A stretch of DNA of 64,000 nucleotides, taken from positions 868,001 to 932,000 of the forward strand of contig CAWFYJ010000003.1 in the NCBI GenBank assembly GCA_963820055.1, in the 5' to 3' direction. This DNA comes from RHKX01 sp963820055 (lineage in GTDB: Bacteria; Actinomycetota; Thermoleophilia; Solirubrobacterales; 70-9). The notes under the pieces were generated by a model, which was not told where the DNA came from, searched no databases, and was given only the letters and a program-made list of their open reading frames with translations. A program made the position numbers and the translations under genes. Below, in pieces: positions 45,569 through 55,763 of this stretch (within the stretch, counting starts at the first letter, position 1; each line of letters opens with the position of its first letter).

Positions 45569-47035
45569 TCAGTTGGCGCCGCGGCGGGCCAGTACCGCCG
45601 GAATCGTCCGCGCGATCAGCTTCAGATCGAGCCAGAGCGACCAGTTCGTGACATAGAGACAGTCGAGCTTGAGCATCTCCCGGAACGGGATGTCGGTCCG
45701 GCCGAGGACCTGCCACATGCCCGTGACCCCCGGCGAGAGGTCGAGCCGCGTCCGCTCCCAGCCGTTGACGAGGCTGTCCTCGCTGTCGATCAGAGGGCGC
45801 GGGCCGACCAGGCTCATCTCCCCGCGGAGGACGTTCAGCAGCTGCGGCATCTCGTCGATGCTGACCCGTCGCAACACCCCTCCCACCCGCGTTATGCGGG
45901 GGTCGTGATCGAGCTTCAGCCAGTCCGGATCGCTGCTGGCGGCGCGCAGCTCCGCGGTGGATGCCTCGGCGTTCACGGCCATGGTGCGGAACTTGAGCAC
46001 CGTGAAAGGCCGGCCCCAGCGGCCGATTCGCCGCTGACGGAACAGGATCGGGCCCGGGGAATCGAGACGGACCGCAACCGCGGCCGCGAGCAGGATCGGC
46101 AAGAGCAACACGAGACCGACGGAGGCTCCGGCGACGTCGAGCGCCCGCTTCATCGCCGCCGAGGAGCGAGGCAGGACAAGCGGGTTCAGACCAAGCATCG
46201 TCAACCCCTCGATGTCATCGACCTCGAGCGAAGGTCCGAGGGCATCGACGTGGCCAGGCAGGAGGCTGACCTTCGCGGACACCGTTCCGCAGTCGCCCAC
46301 CAGCTTCATCATCGTCTCCTCGTCGATCCCCTGGGCGGCGACGATGACGCGATCGATCCGCTGCTCGGTCACGAGCGCGGCGAGGTCGATCTCGTCGAGC
46401 TCGCCGAGCCAGGGGATGTCGACTCCGGGATCCTCGTAGACCGTGACTTCGCCGACCGGCTCGAGACCGTACTGCGGGTGATCCCGCATCTTGCGGATGA
46501 GAACCTTTCCGATCGCAGATCCGCCGACCAGCAGGACCCGAGCGGGTCCCTTCGCATGGAGGAACAGGCGCCTGGAGAGGAGCCGCGCGGCCGAAACCGT
46601 GAGGAGCGCGGTGAGCCCGAAGACGGCGGCGCCGGGAAGCCCCGGGCCTGGGTCGTATCCGATCAGGTCGATGTAGCCCCAGAGGAGCAGCGTGCTGAGC
46701 ACCAGGGCCTGAAACAGCGCCGGCAGATCGTCCAAGACCGAGAGGCTGATCCGCTTGACATCACGGTCGTAGAGGCCGTAGACGCGGAAGAGCACGAGCC
46801 ATGCCGGCAGGGTCGCGAGGAGAAGCAGCACCCCGGGCCACGGGTCGCGAACCGGGATCAGAAGCAGCGTGAGCGCCCCGGCAACGGTCACCCCCGCGAT
46901 GTCGGCGACCGCAAGCACACGACGCAGAAGGTAGTCGCGAGGCCGATAGGCGGACGTCACGACGGGACGGGTACGGATTCCTTCGGCGGCCGTCGGCTCC
47001 GCAGTGACCGTGGCGGTTCCGGCGACCATCATCAC
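45569..47035 (-). CDS. WbaP-like initiating phosphoglycosyltransferase
   Basis: 488 aa. Four N-terminal membrane helices (about residues 38-155), a CoA-binding-like fold (RVLLVGGSAIGKVLIRKMRD, then VIVAAQGIDEETMMKLVG) and a C-terminal catalytic domain. The latter has KRALDVAGASVGLVLLLPIL, FRQRRIGRWGRPFTVLKFRT and RVSIDEMPQLLNVLRGEMSL (the catalytic Asp-Glu), ending VGPRP and GVTGMWQVLGRTDIPF. It transfers a sugar-1-phosphate to undecaprenyl phosphate, the first step of repeat-unit assembly. Follows the WlbA-like gene by 22 bp on the same strand. Confidence 0.93.
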   Translation of the reverse strand: MMMVAGTATVTAEPTAAEGIRTRPVVTSAYRPRDYLLRRVLAVADIAGVTVAGALTLLLIPVRDPWPGVLLLLATLPAWLVLFRVYGLYDRDVKRISLSVLDDLPALFQALVLSTLLLWGYIDLIGYDPGPGLPGAAVFGLTALLTVSAARLLSRRLFLHAKGPARVLLVGGSAIGKVLIRKMRDHPQYGLEPVGEVTVYEDPGVDIPWLGELDEIDLAALVTEQRIDRVIVAAQGIDEETMMKLVGDCGTVSAKVSLLPGHVDALGPSLEVDDIEGLTMLGLNPLVLPRSSAAMKRALDVAGASVGLVLLLPILLAAAVAVRLDSPGPILFRQRRIGRWGRPFTVLKFRTMAVNAEASTAELRAASSDPDWLKLDHDPRITRVGGVLRRVSIDEMPQLLNVLRGEMSLVGPRPLIDSEDSLVNGWERTRLDLSPGVTGMWQVLGRTDIPFREMLKLDCLYVTNWSLWLDLKLIARTIPAVLARRGAN

Positions 47036-47057
47036 CCCGCGCGGACCCGGAGGCGGC

Positions 47058-48194
47058 TCACGCCACGAGGTTGCGGTGACCGACGGGTGCCAGGCGCACC
47101 GGCCCGCCGTGATCGTTGAGCGATTCCTCGGCGGCCTCGATCATCTCGACTACGTCGAGGGCCAGATCCAGTTGCGCCGTCAGCGGACGTCCGGCCCTGG
47201 CGGCTTCGATGAAGTCCTGGATCTCGAGTGAGAGCGGCTCGCTCCCTTCGACCCGCGGGGAGACGATGTCGCCGGTGCGATAGGAGAGGTGGTATTCGCC
47301 GAACGTCTCCGGGTCCTCGTAGACGACGCCGTGATCGAAAATTCGTACGGGCTCGGGCGAGCCGTCCTCGTAGACGACCATCTTCTCGCTGCCGACTAGG
47401 ACCGTTCGCCGCAGCTTGCTCGGGGCGAGCCAGCTCAGCTCGATGTTGCCGAGCACCCCCGACCCGTATTCCAACGTCAGGAAGGCGACGTCGGGGATGC
47501 CCTGCACGACCGCATCCCGTCCGCTGGCGGCGATCGTCAGCGGGCTCTCGCCCAGCCAGTAGCGCAGGATCGAGAAGTCGTGCGGGCCGAGGTCCCAGAG
47601 GACGCTGACGTCCCGCTGATGGAGACCGAGGTTCACGCGACTCGACGAGATGAAGTAGAGGTCGCCGAGATCGCCGCGATCGATCAGCTGCTTCACGGCT
47701 CGCACCGGCGGGCTGTACGTGAACGTGTGCCCACACATGAGGACGAGGCCTCGCTCGGTCGCGACCCGGGCGAGACTCCCCGCCTCGTCCGAGGACGCGG
47801 CCAGGGGCTTCTCGACGAAAGTGTGCTTGCCGGCCCGAAGACACGCATCGGCGAGGCCGGCATGGGTTCCCACCGGCGTCGCGAGGATGACCGCGTCGAG
47901 CGACTCGTCGCCGAGCAGGTCGTCGAGGTCGGTGCTGGCCCGGGCAGCCGGATACCGCCTGGCCATCCTGTCGAGTCGGTCCCGATCCTGGTCGCACACG
48001 TAGGCGAGCTCGGTCGACTCGAGATCGGAGATGACCCGGAGCAGGTTCGGGCCCCAGTAGCCGAGCCCGACGACGCCAACCCGGCAGGCGCTCGTTTCCG
48101 CACCTTGCGGCCGTGCCCGGCGGAACCGCCTGCGGAGGCCGAGGGACGGGACGTCGCTGTCGAGCCCGATCCGGTGAGTCGTCAGGTCAGACAT
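47058..48194 (-). CDS. Gfo/Idh/MocA oxidoreductase, WlbA/WbpB-like
   Basis: 378 aa. NAD motif RVGVVGLGYWGPNLLRVISD after a basic 36-residue N-terminal extension, then AVILATPVGTHAGLADACLR, GKHTFVEKPLAASSDEAGSL (the EKP motif), MCGHTFTYSPPVRAVKQLID and VLWDLGPHDFSILRYWLGES. Resembles UDP-N-acetyl-glucosaminuronate 3-dehydrogenases WlbA/WbpB. With the aminotransferase and acetyltransferase at 43.7-45.5 kb it could complete the 3-amino-uronate route. The 138-bp region upstream should hold its promoter. Confidence 0.85.
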   Translation of the reverse strand: MSDLTTHRIGLDSDVPSLGLRRRFRRARPQGAETSACRVGVVGLGYWGPNLLRVISDLESTELAYVCDQDRDRLDRMARRYPAARASTDLDDLLGDESLDAVILATPVGTHAGLADACLRAGKHTFVEKPLAASSDEAGSLARVATERGLVLMCGHTFTYSPPVRAVKQLIDRGDLGDLYFISSSRVNLGLHQRDVSVLWDLGPHDFSILRYWLGESPLTIAASGRDAVVQGIPDVAFLTLEYGSGVLGNIELSWLAPSKLRRTVLVGSEKMVVYEDGSPEPVRIFDHGVVYEDPETFGEYHLSYRTGDIVSPRVEGSEPLSLEIQDFIEAARAGRPLTAQLDLALDVVEMIEAAEESLNDHGGPVRLAPVGHRNLVA

Positions 48195-48304
48195 TGAGCG
48201 AACCCTCCATGGCTTTCATCGCGGAGACCGGGATGGCCCCGCTGCCATGTCAACGGCAGACGAGAGCGGCGAATCGCGCGTTCGCTGCGCAATCAGACCT
48301 TTTT

Positions 48305-48327
48305 GGCACCGGCCCGGCCCCGGTGCC
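48305..48327. terminator. hairpin after the second LuxR-type gene
   Basis: GGCACCGG pairs with CCGGTGCC over a 7-base loop, 6 bp past the minus-strand stop at 48333. There is no U-tract in the direction of that gene, so termination is only likely. Confidence 0.4.
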
Positions 48328-48332
48328 GATCC

Positions 48333-49055
48333 TCACCCCTCGGGGTCGGCCCCCGGCTCGCGCATCCTGTTGGTCTCCCTGATCGCCTCCTCGCGGCTGT
48401 GGACATCGAGCTTGCGGAGGATGTGCTTGATGTACGTATAGATGGTGCCCTCGGAGAGCACCATCTTGTTGGCGATCTGCCCGGTGCCGAGGCCCTCCGA
48501 CATCAGATCCGCGACCTCCCACTCGCGCGGAGTGAGCTTGCTCCTGACCGGCCGCATGCCGGTTCCCGAGTCCGGCAGTGCCCGCAACCTCTCCACGAGG
48601 CTCATCGCCAGGGTCCGCGAAACCGCCGCCTCGCCGCGAAGCACGCCTCGTACGGCGCTGGCGACCCCGCTGGTGTCGACCCGCTTCGACACGAATCCGC
48701 TGGCCCCGGCCCGGAATGCCTGAAGCTGGGTCTCGTCGTCGTCGCGACTCGAGAAGATCAGGATCCCCACCTCGGGCATTTCGGTCGCGATCCGCTCCGT
48801 CAGCTCGAGCCCGCCGAGCCCGGGGAGCTCGAGCTCGATCAGCGCGATGTCGGGCCGGTAGAAGGTGATCAGCTCGAGTGCTTCGGTCCCGTCCCCGGCG
48901 CTGGCGACGACGACGAAGCCGGCCTCGTCCCGAAGCGCGTCGCGGATCCCGCGCCGGGTCTTGGTTTCAGGTTCCGCGATGACGATGCGTCCTCGGGACC
49001 CCCCGCCGCCGGATCGGCCGTCATCGGACCCATTTCCAGTCTCTACCTTCGCCAT
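48333..49055 (-). CDS. NarL/LuxR-type response regulator with Glu in place of phosphoacceptor Asp
   Basis: 240 aa from the ATG at 49055. The receiver begins GRIVIAEPETKTRRGIRDAL; the acceptor segment reads DIALIELELPGLGGLELTER, where the Asp of the usual xDLxMPG is Glu; GFVSKRVD keeps the Lys. The DNA-binding end has LTPREWEVADLMSEGLGTGQ, IANKMVLSEGTIYTYIKHIL and RKLDVHSREEAI. It may act as a constitutively active form. Divergent (161 bp) from the giant secreted protein gene. No histidine kinase is adjacent. Confidence 0.88.
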   Translation of the reverse strand: MAKVETGNGSDDGRSGGGGSRGRIVIAEPETKTRRGIRDALRDEAGFVVVASAGDGTEALELITFYRPDIALIELELPGLGGLELTERIATEMPEVGILIFSSRDDDETQLQAFRAGASGFVSKRVDTSGVASAVRGVLRGEAAVSRTLAMSLVERLRALPDSGTGMRPVRSKLTPREWEVADLMSEGLGTGQIANKMVLSEGTIYTYIKHILRKLDVHSREEAIRETNRMREPGADPEG

Positions 49056-49216
49056 GTGGCGGCTGCCACTATTGCACAGGATCAGAAGCTCGGAAGCGGT
49101 CCGGAACCTCGGCTGGTCCATCGCCGTCGCCCGGCCGTACGGCGATTCGGCACCTTTCCGGCACCCCGCCGACGCAGATCGGAGGAAGGGATCAGGTAGT
49201 GGGTCGTTGATCCCAT

Positions 49217-52200
49217 GTGGTGCAGCAACGAAGGTTCAGCGCGGGGGCCTGGTTCGGCGGCGCCTGCCTGCTCGGCCTGATTGCGCTTGTCGCCGTCGTC
49301 GCAGCCCTCGGTTGGCGAGCCGACACGGCCCGGGCAGCACCGTGCGATCAGCCCGTCCTGAACCCGATCGCCTGCGAGAACTCGAAGCCCGGCACGCCCC
49401 CGAGCCAGTGGGACGTCTCCGGAGCCGGAAGCGCCGGCATCCAGGGCTTCGCGACCCAGATGAGCGTTGATCAGGGTGAGACCGAGGACTTCAAGGTCGA
49501 CAGCAACGCAACAGACTACCGCCTCGAGATCTACCGAATGGGCTACTACGACGGCGACGGCGCCCGCCTCGTCGACACGGTTCAGCCATCGGCGAGCCTC
49601 CCCCAGAACCAGCCGGCCTGCATCAACCAGCAGACGACCGGGCTGATCGACTGCGGCAACTGGCAGCGGTCGGCCTCCTGGCAGGTCCCCGGCGACGCCG
49701 TTTCCGGCATCTACTTCGCCAAGCTCGTCCGCGAGGACGGAAACCCGGGTGAGAGTCACATCTTCTTCGTCGTTCGCGACGACGACGGTGGCTCCGACCT
49801 CCTGTTTCAGACCTCGGACACGACCTGGCAGGCATACAACCGCTACGGCGGCAACAGCCTCTACACGGGCTCCCCCGACGGGCGCGCCTACAAGGTCAGC
49901 TACAACCGACCATTCACGACGCGGGGGACGACCAATGAGGACTGGGTGTTCAACTCCGAGTACCCGATGGTCCGCTGGCTGGAGTCGAACGGTTACGACG
50001 TCAGCTACTTCAGCGGGGTCGACAGCGATCGGCGCGGCGCCGAGATCCTCGATCACAAGGTGTTCATGTCCGTCGGGCACGACGAGTACTGGTCGGGCGG
50101 GCAGCGCAGCAACGTCACAGCTGCCCGCAACGCGGGGGTGAACCTCGCGTTCTTCAGTGGTAACGAGATCTTCTGGAAGACGCGCTGGGAGAACAGCATC
50201 GACGGCTCGGGGACTCCGTACCGGACGCTCGTCTCCTACAAGGAGACGCACGCGAACGCGAAGATCGACCCGAGTTCCGAGTGGACCGGCACCTGGCGTG
50301 ACAGCCGCTCGTTCAACCCCGAGGGCTCGCAGCCCGAGAACGCCCTGACCGGAAACATCTTCATGGTCAACTGCTGCAGCTTCGCCATGCAGGTGCCCGC
50401 GGCCGACGGCAAGATGCGCTTCTGGCGCAACACCAGCATCGCCGGCCTCTCGGCCGGGCAGACCGCGACCCTGCCGGACGACACCATCGGCTACGAGTGG
50501 GACGAGGACCTCGACAACGGCTTCCGTCCCCCGGGGACGTTCCGGCTCTCCTCGACCACCGTCGACGCGCAACAGCGCCTCCAGGATCAGGGCACGAACT
50601 ACGGTCCGGGACAGGCGACGCATTCGATGACGCTCTACCGCCACCAGGGCGGCGCACTCGTCTTCGCCGCCGGCACCGTCCAGTGGCCGTGGGGCCTCGA
50701 CGCCGAGCACGATCGCAGCGGCCCGCCGGCCGACGCGAGGATGCAGCAGGCGACGGTCAACCTGCTCGCCGACATGGGCACCCAGCCGGCCACACTCGCC
50801 GCCGGCCTGCAGCACGGCCACCGAGTCGACCGACACGAACGCGCCGACCTCGACGATCCAGCAGCCGACCACGAGCACGCAGCTCTCCGTCGGCAACCAG
50901 ACGCAGATCAGCGGAACAGCGACCGACCAGGGCGGCGTCGTCGGCGGCGTCGAGGTCTCGGTCGACGGCGGCTCGACCTGGCACCGGGCGACCGGCCGCG
51001 GTTCATGGACGTACTCATGGACCCCGAGCCAGCAGGGCCAGACCCAGATCAGGGTCCGCGCCGTCGACGACAGCGGCAACCTCGAGAACGGGCAGGTCGG
51101 CGTGACGGTGAACGTCGGCGGTGGGGGATCGGGCGGCTCCTGCCCCTGCTCGATCTGGAACAACTCCGTCACCCCGCCGGTCGAGACCGATCCCAACGCC
51201 GTCGAGCTCGGGGTCAAGTTCCGGTCCGACCAGGACGGCTACATCACCGGACTTCGCTTCTACAAGGGGAACCAGAACACCGGCACCCACGTCGGTCACC
51301 TCTGGAGCGCCTCCGGCAACATGCTGGCCCAGGCGACGTTCACCGGCGAGTCCGCGAGCGGTTGGCAGCAGGTGGCGCTGAATCCGCCGGTCCCGGTCAC
51401 AGCCGGCACGACCTACGTCGCCTCCTACCTCGCTCCCAACGGCCACTATGCCGCGACGACGAACGGCTTCGCCTCGGCGACCGACACGCCGCCGCTGCAC
51501 GGCCTCGCCAACGGCACCGACGGCGGCAACGGCGTCTACCGCTATGGCTCCACCGGGGGCTTTCCGACGCAGACCTACCAGGCCAGCAACTACTGGGTCG
51601 ACGTCGTCTTCAACAACAGCGCCGGCCCCGACGTCACCCCGCCGTCGGTGACCTCGGTCTCGCCCGCGCAGGACTCGACGACGGCGGCGACGAACACGCC
51701 GGTCACCGCGACCTTCAACGAGAAGATGGACCCGGCGACGATCAGCGGCCAGACGGTCAAACTGCGCAAGGGCAGCCAGGAGATCGCCGCCACGGTCAGC
51801 TACGACGCCAACGCCAAACAGGCGATCCTCGCTCCCAGCCAGCCGCTCGAGAACTCGACTACCTACACCGCGACGGTCAGCGGCGGGGCGTCGGGGGCGG
51901 CAGATCTCGCCGGCAACCGCCTCCCCTCCGACTACAGCTGGACGTTCGCGACCGGGGCGGCGCCGGGCTCCTGCCCCTGCTCGCTCTGGAGCAACTCCGT
52001 CACCCCGCCGGTCGAGACCGATCCCAACGCCGTCGAGCTCGGGGTCAAGTTCCGGTCCGACCAGGACGGCTACATCACCGGACTTCGCTTCTACAAGGGG
52101 AGCCAGAACACCGGCACCCACGTCGGTCACCTCTGGAGCGCCTCCGGCAACATGCTGGCCCAGGCGACGTTCACCGGCGAGTCCGCGAGCGGCTGGCAGC

Positions 52201-55200
52201 AGGTGGCGCTCGAATCCGCCGGTCCCGGTCACAGCCGGCACGACCTACGTCGCCTCCTACCTCGCTCCGCAACGGCCACTATGCCGCGACGACGAACGGC
52301 TTCGCCTCGGCGACCGACACGCCGCCGCTGCACGGCCTCGCCAACGGCACCGACGGCGGCAACGGCGTCTACCGCTATGGCTCCACCGGCGGCTTCCCGA
52401 CGCAGACCTACCAGGCCAGCAACTACTGGGTCGACGTCGTCTTCAACAACAGCGCCGGCCCCGACGTCACCCCGCCGTCGGTGACCTCGGTCTCGCCCGC
52501 GCAGGACTCGACGACGGCGGCGACGAACACGCCGGTCACCGCGACCTTCAACGAGAAGATGGACCCGGCGACGATCAGCGGCCAGACGGTCAAACTGCGC
52601 AAGGGCAGCCAGGAGATCGCCGCCACGGTCAGCTACGACGCCAACGCCAAACAGGCGATCCTCGCTCCCAGCCAGCCGCTCGAGAACTCGACTACCTACA
52701 CCGCGACGGTCAGCGGCGGGGCGTCGGGGGCGGCACGATCTCGCCGGCAACCGCCTCCCCTCCGACTACAGCTGGACGTTCGCGACCGGGGCGGCGCCTC
52801 CGTCAGACCAGGGACCCGGCGGCCCGATCCTGGTCATCGCCAATCCCGCCGACCCGTTCAGCCGCTACTACTCGGAGATCCTCCGTGCCGAGGGGCTAAA
52901 CGAGTTCAGGGTCGAGAACCTCGGCTCGGTGACCGCCTCGACACTCGCCTCCTACGACGTGGCGATCCTCGGCTCGACCAGCCTGACGTCATCGCAGGCG
53001 CAGATGCTCACGACGTGGGTCAACGGCGGCGGCAACCTGATCGCGATGCGGCCGGATCCCCAGCTGTCGAGCCTGCTCGGACTGTCCGTCGCCGGCGGCA
53101 ATCTCTCGAACGCCTACATCAAGGTGGACACCGCCGCTCCGCCCGGACGAGGGATCGTCGGCGAGACGATGCAGTTCCACGGCACCGCCGACCGGTACAC
53201 GACGAGCGGAGCCACAACGATCGCCTCGCTCTACTCCGACGCCTCCACCGCGACGTCGTCCCCTGCGGTGACGGTCCGCAACGTCGGCTCCAACGGTGGC
53301 CAGGCCGCCGCGTTCACCTACGACCTCGCCCGCTCGGTCGTCTACACCCGGCAGGGCAACCCGGCCTGGGCCGGACAGGAGCGGGACGGGTTCTCGCCGA
53401 CCCGCTCCGACGACCTGTTCTTCGGCGGTTCCACGGCGGACTGGGTCAACCTCGACAAGGTCGCGATTCCGCAGGCCGACGAGCAGCAGCGCCTCCTCGC
53501 CAACCTGATCGGCCAGCTCAACGCCGACCGCAAGCCGCTGCCCCGGTTCTGGTACTTCCCCCGCTCCGAGAAGGCCGCCGTCGTGATGACCGGCGACGAC
53601 CACGCCGGCGGCGGCACGGCAGGTCGCTTCGGCCAGTTCAACGCCGCCAGTCCGAGCGGCTGCTCCGTCGCCGACTGGGAGTGCGTGCGGGCGACCTCCT
53701 ACCTCTACCCGGACTCGCCGCTGACGCCGTCGCAGGCGTCGTCGTTCGAGTCGCAGGGCTTCGAGGTCGCGGCCCACCTGACCTCCGGGTGCAACGACTA
53801 CACACCGGCATCGCTCGCCGACGACTTCGACGCTCAGATCGCCGACTTCAGAGCGCGGTACGGAAACGTTCCGGCGCCGAGCACTAACCGCACCCACTGC
53901 GTGGTCTGGAGCGACTGGGCGAGCCAGGCGCGGATCGAGGGCGAGCGCGGGATCCGTCTCGACACGAACTACTACTACTGGCCCGGTGAGTGGGTCCAGG
54001 ACCGGCCCGGCATGTTCACGGGATCGGGAATGCCGATGCGCTTCGCCGATCAGGACGGGTCCGTGATCGACGTCTATCAGGCGGCGACGCAGATGACCGA
54101 CGAGTCGGGCCAGTCCTATCCCGCCACCATCGACACGCTGCTCGACCGCGCGCTCGGGACCGAGGGCTACTACGGAGCGTTCGTCGCCAACATGCACACC
54201 GACGACGTCGACTCGTCCGGGGCGGACGCGATCGTCGCCTCCGCCCTGGCCAGGGGCGTGCCGGTGATCTCCGCGCGCCAGCTCCTCACCTGGACAGACG
54301 GCCGCAACGACTCCTCCTTCGGGTCGATCGACTGGAGCGCCGACGAGCTTCGCTTCTCAATCGACGCCGGCGCCGGCGCGGCCGGGCTCCAGGCGATGGT
54401 GCCGACCAGCTCGAAAGCCGGTCAGCTCAGCGTCGTGCGACGCGGAGGATCTCCGATCCCGACGACCCTCAGGACCATCAAGGGCGTCGAGTACGCGTTC
54501 TTCGAGGCCCTCCCCGGCAACTACACGGCCGCCTACGCGACAGCGGACACAACGCCCCCGGCGATCAGCAACGCAGACGCCCAGGCAGCGAGTGGCGGGA
54601 CGGCCACGGTGAGCTGGCGCACCGACGAGCTCGCGGACTCCCGGGTCGACTATGGCACCACGCCGAGCTCGCTCACGGGCAGTGAGCAACGGTCCGAGCG
54701 CGTGACCGATCACACGGTTGGGCTCACCGGCCTGAGCCCCGGAACGACCTACTACTACCGGCTGCGCTCGACCGACGCGGCGGGCAACGCGGCATCCTTC
54801 CCGCTCGCGGCGGCCCCTCCGCTCAGCTTCACGACGCCGCCGACGACGACTACGGGCGCCGTCACCGACACGAGCACCGCCGACTTCGCGGCCGGGCAGG
54901 TCGGGGCTGGAACACAGCTCGCCGAGACCGCCGACGGGGAGCTGACACTCCGCCCGACCGTCGGCGAGGAGTTCAGGGGGACGAGCCTGCCGTCTGGCTG
55001 GCTGACCAACCTCTGGTCGGCGCCGGGTCGCACGTCGGTCTCCGGCGGAGCGCTCAGCGTCGACGGTGCCTCGTTCGGGACGAGTCAGCTCTTCGGGGCC
55101 GGGCGCTCGGTCGAGTTCGTCGCAACCTTCGCCAACGGCCCTTATCAGCACGCTGGATTCGGGGTTGACTTCAACAACCAGCCGCAGTGGGCGATCTTCA

Positions 55201-55763
55201 GCACCAAGGGGGGCGGCGGCCTCTACGCCCGGACCAACAACGGCGGCTCCCAGCAGGAGACCCAGCTCGCCGCCGGCGGCCTGATCGGATCGCCGCACCG
55301 GTACCGGATCGACTGGACGCCGACGGCAGTCACGTATTCGGTGGACGGCACCCAGGTCGCCTCGCACACGACGTCCTTCGGTGCGACCCAGATGCGCCCG
55401 CTCGTCAGCGATTATCTGGCCGGCGGCACCGATCTCCGGGTCGATTGGCTCCGCATGACCCCGTACGCGACGGCGGGCACTTTCGACTCGCGTGTGCTCG
55501 ACGCCGGAAGGGTCGTCGATTGGGGAATCCTGAGCGGGACGCCGGTGACCCCGGCCGGCACGAGTGTCGCGCTCAGCGTCCGCACCGGCAGCGCGCCCAC
55601 GCCCGACGGAAGCTGGAGCGCATGGTCCGCCGTCCCTCCGTCGGGAGCGATCGGCTCGAGCTCCCGGTATCTGCAGTACCGCGTCGCCCTCCAGAGCACG
55701 AGCAATGACGCGACGCCCGAGCTTCAATCGGTGACCGCGAACTACTCGGTGACGGACGGCTGA
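49217..55763 (+). CDS. giant secreted multidomain protein with dimethylformamidase-beta-like, DUF4082 and Big_5 domains (frameshifted)
   Basis: The GTG at 49217 opens a signal peptide (to about residue 40). The reading frame shifts near 50813 and, by single extra bases, at 52211, 52269 and 52736; removing four bases gives one frame of about 2,180 aa. Domains in order: N,N-dimethylformamidase-beta-like (about 45-520, MSVGHDEYWSGGQRSNVTA, FFSGNEIFWKTRWE), an Ig-like region (540-630), DUF4082 and Big_5 (640-915), a near-identical second DUF4082 and Big_5 (917-1190), a glutamine-amidotransferase-like fold (1200-1430), a deacetylase-like region (1435-1715, VVMTGDDHAGGGTAG), FnIII (1780-1870) and a concanavalin-like domain (1910-2085). 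It is probably on or outside the cell surface; the substrate is unknown. Confidence 0.85.
51138..51968 (+). repeat. tandem direct repeat, copy 1 (DUF4082 + Big_5)
   Basis: An 831-bp unit starting TCCTGCCCCTGCTCGATCTG. It encodes one DUF4082 and one Big_5 domain without a frame break. Copy 2 follows directly and differs by only a handful of substitutions and three one-base additions. Confidence 0.93.
51969..52799 (+). repeat. tandem direct repeat, copy 2 with three extra bases
   Basis: Aligned to copy 1 it has an additional C at 52211, an additional G at 52269 and an additional C at 52736. These turn the frame through all three phases and back. Otherwise nearly every base matches up to about 52799. 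Confidence 0.93.

Noticed and set aside
49082..51217. A 711-codon minus-strand open frame
   Set aside because: Complement of the well-supported N-terminal part of the giant secreted protein; no motif.
52989..54197. A 402-codon minus-strand open frame
   Set aside because: Mirror of the amidotransferase-like and deacetylase-like parts of the giant protein; Arg/Val/Gly-rich with no motif.
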